DNA from: Spirochaetales bacterium
GTDB taxonomy: Bacteria; Spirochaetota; Spirochaetia; Treponematales; UBA12059
Reading direction: 5' to 3'
DNA: 17,374 nucleotides
Assembly: GCA_016938515.1 (NCBI GenBank)
Contig: JAFGUM010000237.1
Coordinates: forward strand, 1 to 17,374
The notes under the pieces are model-generated. The model did not search any database and was not told the DNA's origin. It saw nothing but the letters and a program-made list of their open reading frames with translations. Numbering within the stretch: position 1 is the first letter of the stretch; every line of letters begins with the position of its first letter. Positions 6,471-13,795 of the stretch are shown here, one piece after another. Made by a program: the position numbers and the translations under genes.

Positions 6471-8365
6471 GCGGGGCGAACGAAGACTCATCCCCGTCGG
6501 CGGGAGTTACGGTACTCATCGTCGAAGACGAAAACATCGTCGCGCTCGATATGAAATATCGGCTCGAAGCGCTCGGCTACTCGGTGTGCGCCATCGTTGC
6601 CACCGGAGAGGCCGCCATACACGAAACGCTGTCGCGCAAGCCAGATCTCGTGCTCATGGACATCCAGCTCAAGGGGACGATGGACGGCGTCGAAGCAGCG
6701 GGTACACTGCGCGCAAGCTCCGAAATACCCATAGTCTTTGTTACCGCGTATACAGATGACGCGACGCTTGAGCGCGTAAAGGGTGCAGGAGCCTACGGAT
6801 ACATAGTCAAGCCGTATCACGAGTGTGAACTCAAGATTTCCATAGAGCTGGCCCTGTCAAAGTATCGCTACGAGCGCGAGCTTCGCAGCGCCAAGGAACT
6901 GGCGGAAGCCAGTGACAGAGCCAAAACACGGTTCTTGTCCAATATCAGCCATGAACTCAAAACACCGCTTAACTCAATAATCGGATTTCTTGATCTCGCT
7001 GGAGCCGTCGTCATGGAGGACGAGCTTGCCGAGTACGTTTCGCTCGCGGCACGGGGTGCGAGGCGCCTGGAAAACCTCATCACCTCAATACTGGACTATA
7101 CCAAGCTTGAGACTGGCTCCCTCTCACCAGTCCTAGGTGACGTAGAACTGGACCTGTTGCTGCGTAGATGCTGGGAGCCGTTCGCGTACGATGCAAGCGC
7201 CAAGGGCCTGGCCGCGAGGCTCTACCTCGACCCAGATCTGCCGCGTACCATCATGACCGATTCTGGTAAGCTATGCACGCTGATACGCAACCTGCTAGAC
7301 AATGCCGTCAAGTTCACGGATAGCGGTGATGTGCTGCTGTCAGCAGTACTGGAGTCATCGGCAAAGCACGATGGCAGAACCGAATACAGCATCGCCATAC
7401 GCGTCACCGACACCGGCCCCGGTATCCCGGGTGCTCAGCGCGACACCATGTACAAGCTGTTTACCCAGGGCGACGACTCTCCGACGCGAGCCTACGGCGG
7501 TGCCGGCCTGGGATTGTCTCTGGCCAAGGGCCTGGCAGATATGCTGGGAGTACGGCTGGAGTGCGCCTGCAACACTGATACCGGTACTTCGTTTACGCTG
7601 AGAATATCTCTGCCCGCTTCATACACGCCGGCGTTTCCACCGGTTCCGGATACCGCAGAGCTACGGCCAGTGGCGCTGTTCGGCCTGGGCGACTCCACGG
7701 TAGAGCTGCTGAAGTGGGCTCCGCGCCTGGGGATACGCCTTGTACCAATCGAGGGAGCAGTCATCGAAGCGCAGACCTTTGATGCGGTTATCGCGTATGA
7801 GGAAGCGTGGAAGAGCGCTACTCCCGCAGCCCGCTTGCTTCTAATCGGCGATGACGTACGAAAGCTGGTGCTGCTCGGAAGCGCCTGTTCGCGGGATTTC
7901 ACCGTATCGGAGCACGGAGCTTCGTGCCTGCCGTATCCGCCAAGCCTTGCTACGGTGGCCTACGCCGTAGAGAAGGCTCTTGATCCCGGCACCGTGCACG
8001 CTGAGCCGATGAGCGCAGCCGCGCCTGTTGTGCGGCGCATTGCGTCTTCCGGGGAAAATCGCCCGGGGGATGCGGGTGGCTCATGGCATGATTTTGAGCG
8101 TCTATTCGAATCAGCAGCGATGGAAGCGGGGCAGGCTGGTCTGGACGAGCGGTTTGCATCCATGGTACAGGAGCTGAGTTCCATGCTGAGGCGTGGCGAT
8201 GGAGACGCTGCAGAGCGCGCCGCCAAGAAATGCCATGACGATTTTGCCGACAACGGATCCCCGGAGTGCGCGAAGTTCGCGCTCGCCGTATCGATAGACT
8301 CAAGAAAATGCAGGGGACCAGATATGGGCAAGGCGCTAGCGTCCATGATCGAACGGAGGAAATGA
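6467..8365 (+). CDS. Soluble receiver-first histidine kinase with degenerate C-terminal receiver and HPt-like region
   Basis: Cytoplasmic kinase of 632 residues, with no membrane segment or HAMP domain. Domains: N-terminal receiver (14-130) with Glu20-Asp21, phospho-acceptor Asp65 in LVLMDIQLKG, Thr93 and Lys115 in YIVKPYHE; HisKA (150-215) with His162 in FLSNISHELKTPLN; HATPase (225-383) with N-box IRNLLDNAVKF (Asn275, Asn279), G1 DTGPGI (315-320) and G2 GGAGLGL (344-350). Residues 398-505 have the strand-helix rhythm of a receiver (VALFGLGDSTVELL, FDAVIAY, LPYPPSLATVAYAV) but lack the phospho-Asp and the Lys. Residues 540-632 are helical and resemble an HPt domain, with Lys587 where the phospho-His would sit. 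GTG 6467 is preferred because it overlaps the cheW stop; ATG 6452 is an alternative with a poor ribosome-binding site. Location suggests CheA could phosphorylate its N-terminal receiver, which is inference. Confidence 0.9.
   Translation: MSGANEDSSPSAGVTVLIVEDENIVALDMKYRLEALGYSVCAIVATGEAAIHETLSRKPDLVLMDIQLKGTMDGVEAAGTLRASSEIPIVFVTAYTDDATLERVKGAGAYGYIVKPYHECELKISIELALSKYRYERELRSAKELAEASDRAKTRFLSNISHELKTPLNSIIGFLDLAGAVVMEDELAEYVSLAARGARRLENLITSILDYTKLETGSLSPVLGDVELDLLLRRCWEPFAYDASAKGLAARLYLDPDLPRTIMTDSGKLCTLIRNLLDNAVKFTDSGDVLLSAVLESSAKHDGRTEYSIAIRVTDTGPGIPGAQRDTMYKLFTQGDDSPTRAYGGAGLGLSLAKGLADMLGVRLECACNTDTGTSFTLRISLPASYTPAFPPVPDTAELRPVALFGLGDSTVELLKWAPRLGIRLVPIEGAVIEAQTFDAVIAYEEAWKSATPAARLLLIGDDVRKLVLLGSACSRDFTVSEHGASCLPYPPSLATVAYAVEKALDPGTVHAEPMSAAAPVVRRIASSGENRPGDAGGSWHDFERLFESAAMEAGQAGLDERFASMVQELSSMLRRGDGDAAERAAKKCHDDFADNGSPECAKFALAVSIDSRKCRGPDMGKALASMIERRK
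8355..8360 (+). promoter_or_regulatory. Shine-Dalgarno site of the response regulator
   Basis: GGAGGA precedes consecutive in-frame ATG codons at 8362 and 8365. Spacing is 1 nt to the first and 4 nt to the second, favouring 8365. Confidence 0.6.
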
Positions 8366-8772
8366 TGCGACGGATCCTGATAGCCGAGGATGATTTTGGC
8401 AGCCGGCGTATGATGCAGAAATTATTGGATGAGTACGGTGACGTGGACGTGGTAGTCGACGGGGAAGAAGCCGTGCACGCCTTTACGATGGCGATTGAGG
8501 AATCAAGAAAATACGAACTCGTGCTGCTCGATATTATGATGCCACGGATGGACGGCCAGGAAGCGCTGAAGCTGATACGCCAGGAAGAGAAGAAGCGTTC
8601 CGTGCCGCCTGCGGAAGAGGTGCCGGTAATCATGACGACGGTACTGGAAGACCCGCGCAACGTAGTGGAAGCCTACTTCAAAGGTGGAGCTACCGCGTAT
8701 ATCGTCAAGCCGGTTGACAGGCTGAAGCTACGATCTGCGCTGGGAAAGATAGGATTCAAGCCCTTGAACTAG
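8365..8772 (+). CDS. Single-domain response regulator
   Basis: A 135-residue receiver with no output domain. Key residues are Glu8-Asp9-Asp10 in LIAEDDFGSR, phospho-acceptor Asp56 in VLLDIMMPRMDG, Thr91-Thr92 in VIMTTVLED and Lys115 in AYIVKPVDRLKL. It differs from the CheY encoded at 5619 by a longer charged loop before strand 4 (QEEKKRSVPPAEEV) and by the FKGGATAYIVKP ending, so it is a distinct paralogue rather than a duplicated cheY. Its position between two hybrid kinases suggests it is their phosphate acceptor or a shuttle back to a histidine-containing partner. The start at 8365 (or 8362) overlaps the stop codon of the preceding kinase. Confidence 0.92.
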   Translation: MRRILIAEDDFGSRRMMQKLLDEYGDVDVVVDGEEAVHAFTMAIEESRKYELVLLDIMMPRMDGQEALKLIRQEEKKRSVPPAEEVPVIMTTVLEDPRNVVEAYFKGGATAYIVKPVDRLKLRSALGKIGFKPLN

Positions 8773-8809
8773 AGGGTATGCAATTTCCTGGCGCCGGGAG
8801 CGTGTCGCC

Positions 8810-10729
8810 GTGGACAGAATCGTAATTTGCGAAGATGAAAGCATCGTAGCCCTCGATATCAAGTCTTTCCTGACGAGGAACGGGTTTATAGTACCCGCTG
8901 TCCACGCCTCGGCGGAAGACCTTTTGGCGTCGGTGGAATCAAACAAGCCCGATCTCGTACTCATGGATATCAGGCTGCAAGGCGAGATGGATGGCATAGA
9001 TGCCGCGTCAATATTGCTGAGCCGCTGGGCCATTCCGGTAATATTGCTCACCGCCAACGCGGATTCTGCCACGATGGAGCGTGCCAAGCTAACACAGCCT
9101 TACGCGTATATCCGGAAGCCGTATGACGAACTGGAACTCAAGACGGCCATTGGTATCGGATTGTACCGGGCTTCAATGGAAAAGCGGCTCCGCTCGAGTG
9201 AGGAGCGGTACAGAGGCTTGTTTCAGGATGGGGTTGCTCCGGCTCTGCTCCTGGACGGGTCCGGGGTACTACTGGAAGCCAACAGAGCTCTAAAACGCCT
9301 GGCTCCCGGGATGGTTGCCATACACGAGTTTCTGGCAGATTCTGCAGATCTTGACGCGCTGTTGGATGCCATGGGAAAGGGTGTGCCCTACGGACCAGTA
9401 GAGGTGCGCGCGCGTATTGCCAACGGGGATGAGGCATGGGTGCTGTTCAGCGCCGCGCCCATAGAATTGCCAGAAGGATCGGCTGCCTATCAGTGCCAGG
9501 CGGTAGACATCACCGAGAGGAAGCAGCTCCTGGATCAGCTCGTGCATGCGCAGAAGCTGTCTGCTCTGGGGCGATTCGCCGGTGGTGTGGCTCACGATTT
9601 CAACAACGTGCTCACCGCGGTACTCGGGTACGCCAGACTATTGCGCACGGATCTGGAAGCCGACAATCGGCCGCTTGTAGAAGTTGACGGCATCGAGCAA
9701 GCCGCAAAGCGCGCGGCAGCGCTGTCTCGTCAGCTTCTGATGTTTTCGAGGCGGGAAGAATCCGCTCCGCGATCGCTCAGGCTTTCGTCATTGATAAAAG
9801 ATCTGGAAAAAATGCTCAGGCGCGTAATCGGTGACGGTGCTACGCTGCTTATTCGTACGGCCGACGGAGGTGATACGGTACTGGCTGACACGCCGCGGCT
9901 CGAGCAAGCGGTGGTCAACCTGGTGGCAAACGCACGCGACGCGATGCCCGATGGCGGCCGTATCGTCGTGTCCACCGGGTCGGTACTTCATGCAAACGCC
10001 GTGGAAGGCGTTCTGGGCACCATCCCTCCGGGAGACTGGGCGTACATCGAGGTCGAAGACGAAGGCGTAGGCATCCCTCCTGAGCACTACCGCAAGGTCT
10101 TCGATCCGTTCTTTACGACAAAATCGGCTGATAGAGGTACCGGACTGGGCTTATCCACGGTTATGACCATAGTCCAGCAGGCCGCGGGGCATATCCAGCT
10201 TGATTCGCGACTGGGTACGGGTACGACTGTCCGCATGCTTCTGCCCCGCCAACCAGCCCTTCAGGTAGACGATGCTCTTTCAAAGCCAGAAAACAGCCAT
10301 GAGCATAACGCGTCCCGGCCAAACGCCCCAGGCCGGGCGGGTACCATTCTTCTCGTTGAGAACGACGATTCTGTCAGGGCAATCCTTGAAGCCATGCTTG
10401 ACAGAGCCGGGTACCGCGTTCTCTCCGCCAGCCATCCTGGCGAAGCTTTGCTGCTGGCAGAGCGTGGCTCCCCGCCTCCGGATGCTCTCGTCGCCGACAG
10501 GATCATGCCGTTGATGAACGGTTCCGAGCTGGCTACCAGGCTCAGAGCATCGATCGCGGATTTGCCGGCTCTGTTGCTGTGCGGTGCCGAGGGTCCTGTT
10601 TCAGGCGAGGCCAGCGCAGAGAACGAGGCGGGAGATGATCTGGCTCATCAGATAATCATAACAAAGCCATTTGGCGAAGACGAGCTGCTCGCGGCACTTG
10701 ATACGCTTATGGACACAAGAAAAAGCTAA
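8810..10729 (+). CDS. Soluble hybrid histidine kinase (REC-PAS-HisKA-HATPase-REC)
   Basis: Product of 639 residues, with no membrane segment. Receiver 1 (1-115): Glu8-Asp9, phospho-acceptor Asp53 in LVLMDIRLQG, Lys103 in YIRKPYDE. PAS domain (125-240): YRGLFQDGVAPALLL through AVDITERKQ. HisKA (245-315): His262 in GRFAGGVAHDFNNVLTA. HATPase (325-480): N-box QAVVNLVANARDAM (Asn370, Asn374), G1 DEGVGI (417-422), G2 GTGLGL (443-448). Receiver 2 (511-637): Glu517-Asp519-Asp520 region, Asp563 in LVADRIMPLMNG, Lys619 in IITKPFGED; the usual Thr/Ser after strand 4 appears to be Cys591. The first receiver closely resembles that of the kinase at 6467, so the two are paralogues over that part. Start is GTG 8810 with GGGAG 9 nt upstream. 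The stop codon overlaps the opposing ABC ATPase stop. Confidence 0.94.
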   Translation: MDRIVICEDESIVALDIKSFLTRNGFIVPAVHASAEDLLASVESNKPDLVLMDIRLQGEMDGIDAASILLSRWAIPVILLTANADSATMERAKLTQPYAYIRKPYDELELKTAIGIGLYRASMEKRLRSSEERYRGLFQDGVAPALLLDGSGVLLEANRALKRLAPGMVAIHEFLADSADLDALLDAMGKGVPYGPVEVRARIANGDEAWVLFSAAPIELPEGSAAYQCQAVDITERKQLLDQLVHAQKLSALGRFAGGVAHDFNNVLTAVLGYARLLRTDLEADNRPLVEVDGIEQAAKRAAALSRQLLMFSRREESAPRSLRLSSLIKDLEKMLRRVIGDGATLLIRTADGGDTVLADTPRLEQAVVNLVANARDAMPDGGRIVVSTGSVLHANAVEGVLGTIPPGDWAYIEVEDEGVGIPPEHYRKVFDPFFTTKSADRGTGLGLSTVMTIVQQAAGHIQLDSRLGTGTTVRMLLPRQPALQVDDALSKPENSHEHNASRPNAPGRAGTILLVENDDSVRAILEAMLDRAGYRVLSASHPGEALLLAERGSPPPDALVADRIMPLMNGSELATRLRASIADLPALLLCGAEGPVSGEASAENEAGDDLAHQIIITKPFGEDELLAALDTLMDTRKS

Positions 10730-11436
10730 GCGAGGATCGACGCGTACAGGCGCGCTTCCATGGCCGCCGCGGCACCGCTGGCGTACGACCGTGATTCCCT
10801 GTCCAGATCCATCGCAAACACATCACGGAGACGAGCCGGTTTCTCGGATAGCGTTGCTATGCCATCTCCGAGGTATATCGCTTCCCTGACATCATGCGTG
10901 ACGACTACGGCGGTTCTGCCGTCCCTGGATCGCATGTCAAGGAACAAGTCCATCACCGCGATCCGTGTTTTAAGATCAAGGGACGAAAAAGGTTCGTCTA
11001 GCAGGATTACTTCGGATGGGTACGCGAACGCGCGGGCAAGGGCAACGCGCCGCCGCATACCTCCCGACATGGTGCCAGGAAGCAGCGACGCATCTGCCGC
11101 CAGGCCCACGTCGTCGAGAGCTGCCGTAGCTGCCTCCCTGGCTGCCTGCTTTCCCAGCCGGGCTCTCAGCACGAAGGCTACGTTGTCAACCGCGCTGAGC
11201 CACGGCAGGAGCCTGTCTTCCTGAAATACGTAACTGGTCGAGCCTCGCGCGAACCCCGATACGGTACCCTCGTATGAGGCGTCGAGCCCCGCCAGAATAT
11301 TGAGCAGCGTAGTTTTACCGCACCCGGAAGGCCCCAGCACTACAGTAACTGAACCTGCTGGAAACTCCAGATTCAGGTTATCAAGCACCAGGTTAGTACC
11401 GTAGCGCTTGCGGAGTCCCGTTATCTGGTAGGCCAT
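10726..11436 (-). CDS. ABC transporter ATP-binding protein, NitT/TauT type
   Basis: A 236-residue ATPase that would power a nitrate/sulfonate/taurine-family importer at the inner face of the membrane. Motifs: Walker A GPSGCGKTT (35-43), Q-loop FQEDRLLPW (71-79; the form typical of SsuB/TauB), signature MSGGMRRRVALARA (123-136), Walker B VILLDEPFSSLD (143-154) with catalytic Glu148, and switch His181 in VVTHDVREA. The start ATG 11436 follows a GGAGGT on the minus strand (11446-11441) and lies 16 nt inside the permease gene. A longer reading from 11508 would add unrelated residues. It is the last gene of the importer operon, and its TAG overlaps the TAA of the convergent kinase gene. Confidence 0.95.
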   Translation of the reverse strand: MAYQITGLRKRYGTNLVLDNLNLEFPAGSVTVVLGPSGCGKTTLLNILAGLDASYEGTVSGFARGSTSYVFQEDRLLPWLSAVDNVAFVLRARLGKQAAREAATAALDDVGLAADASLLPGTMSGGMRRRVALARAFAYPSEVILLDEPFSSLDLKTRIAVMDLFLDMRSRDGRTAVVVTHDVREAIYLGDGIATLSEKPARLRDVFAMDLDRESRSYASGAAAAMEARLYASILA

Positions 11437-12206
11437 GACAACCTCCGCGCCAGAGCGTCGAATAGAGCGTCGCTGATGGCGCACAGCGCTACCCCGGCAG
11501 CCGCCCACGCGAACACCTCTGCGGTCTCAAGCATTACGCGGGCATTTTGCATGCCGGTACCCAGAGCTCGTACGGGTTGGCTGAGCACTTCCCCCGCGAC
11601 GACGACCTTCCAGGACAGGCCCATGGCGTTTCGGGCCGCAGAAACGACGTGCGGCATAGCCGACGGCAGCCTTACGCCCATCACGGTTTGCCAACGGCCA
11701 ACGCCAAACGAGCTGGCCATCATGATGAGCCTGGCATCAGCTGAGCGAACGCCAGCAGCCACATCGGCGACGACGACGGGAAACGCCATTACCACGGCTG
11801 AAAATACCGGTACGACATCTGATGGAAACCACACGAGCGCCAGCAGTATCACCGCGAGAACGGGCGTAGCGCGAACGAGCGTCAGTACTGGCGCCATGAA
11901 CGAGCTCAAACGCGTTGAAACCCCCGTTGCGAGCCCGAAACCCAGGCCAAGCAGCATTGAAATGGCAAAAGCTGCCAGGCCCCTGAGCGCCGTCGCCCCC
12001 AGCGCCGAGAAAAACCGCTCCTGCGTACAGAGCTCGGCGATGGTGGAAAAGACGCGCTCGGGTGGTGGAAGGATAATGTCAAGATCGACGAACGAGGCTG
12101 CAAGCTTCCAGACCGCGACTATGACGGCAATCGCCAGTAGACCGTCAGCCCGGCGCTTTGCAGGACCGCTGGCGTCATTAGTACCTGAGGTCCGCATACC
12201 AGCCAT
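11421..12206 (-). CDS. ABC transporter permease, NitT/TauT type
   Basis: A 261-residue integral membrane subunit. Hydrophobic segments are visible near residues 23-41, 70-92, 103-125, 128-150, 195-215 and 230-250, consistent with the usual six. The cytoplasmic coupling loop appears as MASSFGVGRWQTVMGVRLP (163-181), followed by AMPHVVSAARNAMGLSWKVVVAGE, characteristic of SsuC/TauC-like permeases. The segment ILPPPERVFSTIAEL after the first helix is also typical of this family. The gene overlaps the 3' end of the substrate-binding gene by 29 nt if started at ATG 12206, or 20 nt from ATG 12197; neither has a strong ribosome-binding site, so the start is uncertain by three codons. It partners the ATPase at 10726-11436. 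Confidence 0.93.
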   Translation of the reverse strand: MAGMRTSGTNDASGPAKRRADGLLAIAVIVAVWKLAASFVDLDIILPPPERVFSTIAELCTQERFFSALGATALRGLAAFAISMLLGLGFGLATGVSTRLSSFMAPVLTLVRATPVLAVILLALVWFPSDVVPVFSAVVMAFPVVVADVAAGVRSADARLIMMASSFGVGRWQTVMGVRLPSAMPHVVSAARNAMGLSWKVVVAGEVLSQPVRALGTGMQNARVMLETAEVFAWAAAGVALCAISDALFDALARRLSWPTR

Positions 12207-13176
12207 CGTCGGGAAGCTTCGCGCCTATCGACGCTGGTGACGCGGCGAGAAACACCGAGAGGAGCGCTTCCAGCGCTTGCCTGGCTTCTGCCGAGGGAGT
12301 GAAGGTAAAGGCGCACGAGGGGATTGCCGCCGTGGCCACTGCCGCTGTCAGACCCATGTCGTGGCGTTCTACGAGCGCTCCCGCGGTCTCGGGATCGGCG
12401 ATGACCCTGGCTATGGACTTCTCGTACGCGCGAATGAGCACGCGCACCGCGTCGGTGTGTTCCTCTATGAGCGTGGCGCGCGCTACGAACACGCTCATGG
12501 GGTAGTCATCGTAGCCTGTTGCCTGTTTCCACAGCTCTGTCAACGAGAACGGGACGCGCGCGGCAGCGTTTCCCTTCAAGGCCATCGTGGCGAAGGGTTC
12601 TGGCAGCACGGCGATCTGTATGGTGCCGGCTATGAGGCTGGCGGCCATCTCTGGGTAAGGCATGCTGAATACCATGCGAAGGTCAGCGTCGGGGTCGACA
12701 CCGGCTACTGGCAATACCGTTCGCAGGAGGAACTCAGGCGTTGCTCCCTGCCCGGCTACGTACACATTGCGGCCATGCAAGTCACCCGCGGTGCGTATAG
12801 TCGGATCGGTCGTTACCACCTTCACCATGCCGTTGCCAACGACGGCGAGTAATTTGTAGTCCAGCCCGGCGTTATACAGCTTAGCCGCCACGTTTACGGG
12901 AAGCACAGCCGCGTCGAGTTCTCCTGTCAGCAAGGCTGCCACCATGACATCGGCTGATGGAATCGCCGCTACCGAAAAATTCGCGGGTCCCACCTCGTTA
13001 TCATCAGCATCGAACAGGTGGATCATGCCTATGCCGGTAGGCCCCTTGAGCGCGCCTACGCGTATGGTTACAGGTTCGGCGGTTGAAGTTGCAGCAGGGG
13101 CTTCTTTGGAGCCCGCGGAGAAGGCGGGAGAGCACAGCGACAATGAGGCAAAGATGGCGACCAAGATACGTTTCAC
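12178..13176 (-). CDS. ABC transporter substrate-binding protein, NitT/TauT type
   Basis: A 332-residue exported binding protein. The N-terminus MKRILVAIFASLSLCSPAFS is a signal peptide; cleavage after Ser20 would leave AGSKEA, a processed end often seen in spirochaete binding proteins. Cys15 in LSLC is a poor lipobox by standard rules but spirochaete lipoboxes are looser, so lipid anchoring is possible. The mature part opens VTIRVGALKGPTGIGM and continues with typical hinge-fold segments: ALLTGELDAAVLPVNVAAKL, DLHGRNVYVAGQGATPEFLL and LIAGTIQIAVLPEPFAT. The ligand cannot be named; related importers carry sulfonates, nitrate or pyrimidine-type vitamin precursors. The start codon is GTG 13176, with AAAGGA about 8 nt upstream on the minus strand. 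First gene of the importer operon. Confidence 0.92.
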   Translation of the reverse strand: MKRILVAIFASLSLCSPAFSAGSKEAPAATSTAEPVTIRVGALKGPTGIGMIHLFDADDNEVGPANFSVAAIPSADVMVAALLTGELDAAVLPVNVAAKLYNAGLDYKLLAVVGNGMVKVVTTDPTIRTAGDLHGRNVYVAGQGATPEFLLRTVLPVAGVDPDADLRMVFSMPYPEMAASLIAGTIQIAVLPEPFATMALKGNAAARVPFSLTELWKQATGYDDYPMSVFVARATLIEEHTDAVRVLIRAYEKSIARVIADPETAGALVERHDMGLTAAVATAAIPSCAFTFTPSAEARQALEALLSVFLAASPASIGAKLPDDGWYADLRY

Positions 13177-13312
13177 CAGAATATCCTTTCGTTGATCTAA
13201 TACGAAAATTATCAGGAATATGCGTTGCGGGTGGATGATACCGTCTTGCCTTATTGTTCTACAAGGCGCGGCAACGCTTTATTCCGACGGTGGAATCGTA
13301 TATAGTATACGT
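13177..13312. promoter_or_regulatory. Divergent intergenic region between the importer operon and mcsA
   Basis: This 136-nt gap must hold promoters for both directions. On the minus strand GATAAT (13213-13208) is a plausible -10 element for the substrate-binding gene. On the plus strand TATAGT (13301-13306) lies 6 nt before the mcsA ATG, which has no ribosome-binding site, so mcsA could be leaderless; a -35 match is weak. The heptamer GCGTTGC occurs at 13222-13228 and just after the ATG at 13315-13321, and its complement GCAACGC at 13271-13277. No CIRCE element was seen, nor an obvious CtsR box. Confidence 0.5.
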
Positions 13313-13795
13313 ATGCGTTGCGATATGTGCGGTGCCAGCGACAGCGTTTTTTTTATTCATCCCGACGGTATAGGCGGGGAAGTGCACCTGTGCAGGGCGT
13401 GCGCTATAGCCAAGGGCTATGCCACCGCTTCGGTTGACGACTCGCTCGGAGCCAGGCTCGACTCCCTGCTCACGGGCGTAACCGAAGGCACGCACGCCGC
13501 GACGTGTCCGTCGTGCGGATGGACGTCAAGCCAGCTCGCTTCAACCGGGCTACTCGGGTGCGCGGCGTGCGCCACAACGTTTCGAAGCGAAATCCTGTCT
13601 ATACTAAAGCGCTCGGGCAGGGTAGGCCAGTACGAAGGCAAGGTTCCCCTGAGACGGGGACCGAGCATCTCAGCTGAGCCCAGCCGAGCCGCGCTATCCA
13701 GGGAGCTGGAAGACGCTATCCGTGCTGAGGACTTTGAAGCCGCCGCCGCGATCCGGGACAAACTTCGCGAAACGAGCCAGGCGAGGAAGTCGTGA
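13313..13795 (+). CDS. mcsA: McsA-like zinc-finger/UVR protein
   Basis: A 160-residue partner of the McsB protein arginine kinase and ClpC in stress protein quality control. Four CxxC pairs are intact: Cys3/Cys6 (CDMC), Cys27/Cys30 (CRAC), Cys65/Cys68 (CPSC) and Cys83/Cys86 (CAAC), consistent with two zinc sites. A C-terminal UVR motif (128-152) reads SRELEDAIRAEDFEAAAAIR, similar to the UVR-like segment in the ClpC middle domain. It is slightly shorter than Bacillus McsA (about 185). ATG 13313 is chosen because family members begin with the first CxxC; an upstream in-frame ATG at 13220 adds a non-homologous extension. No Shine-Dalgarno is present before ATG 13313. The stop overlaps the mcsB start (GTGA). 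Confidence 0.9.
   Translation: MRCDMCGASDSVFFIHPDGIGGEVHLCRACAIAKGYATASVDDSLGARLDSLLTGVTEGTHAATCPSCGWTSSQLASTGLLGCAACATTFRSEILSILKRSGRVGQYEGKVPLRRGPSISAEPSRAALSRELEDAIRAEDFEAAAAIRDKLRETSQARKS
13783..13789 (+). promoter_or_regulatory. Shine-Dalgarno site of the mcsB homologue
   Basis: GAGGAAG inside the 3' end of mcsA precedes GTG 13792 by 2 nt (AGGA core by 4). It supports the GTGA overlap start. Confidence 0.55.

Noticed and set aside
11476..12240. 254-codon plus-strand open frame opposite the permease gene
   Set aside because: The minus-strand permease has clear family motifs; the plus-strand product is Thr/Ala/Ser-rich shadow sequence.
13220..13312. Upstream ATG 13220 as the mcsA start
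   Set aside because: The added 31 residues show no similarity to McsA, whose N-terminus starts at the first CxxC pair; the ribosome-binding spacing is also only 2 nt.
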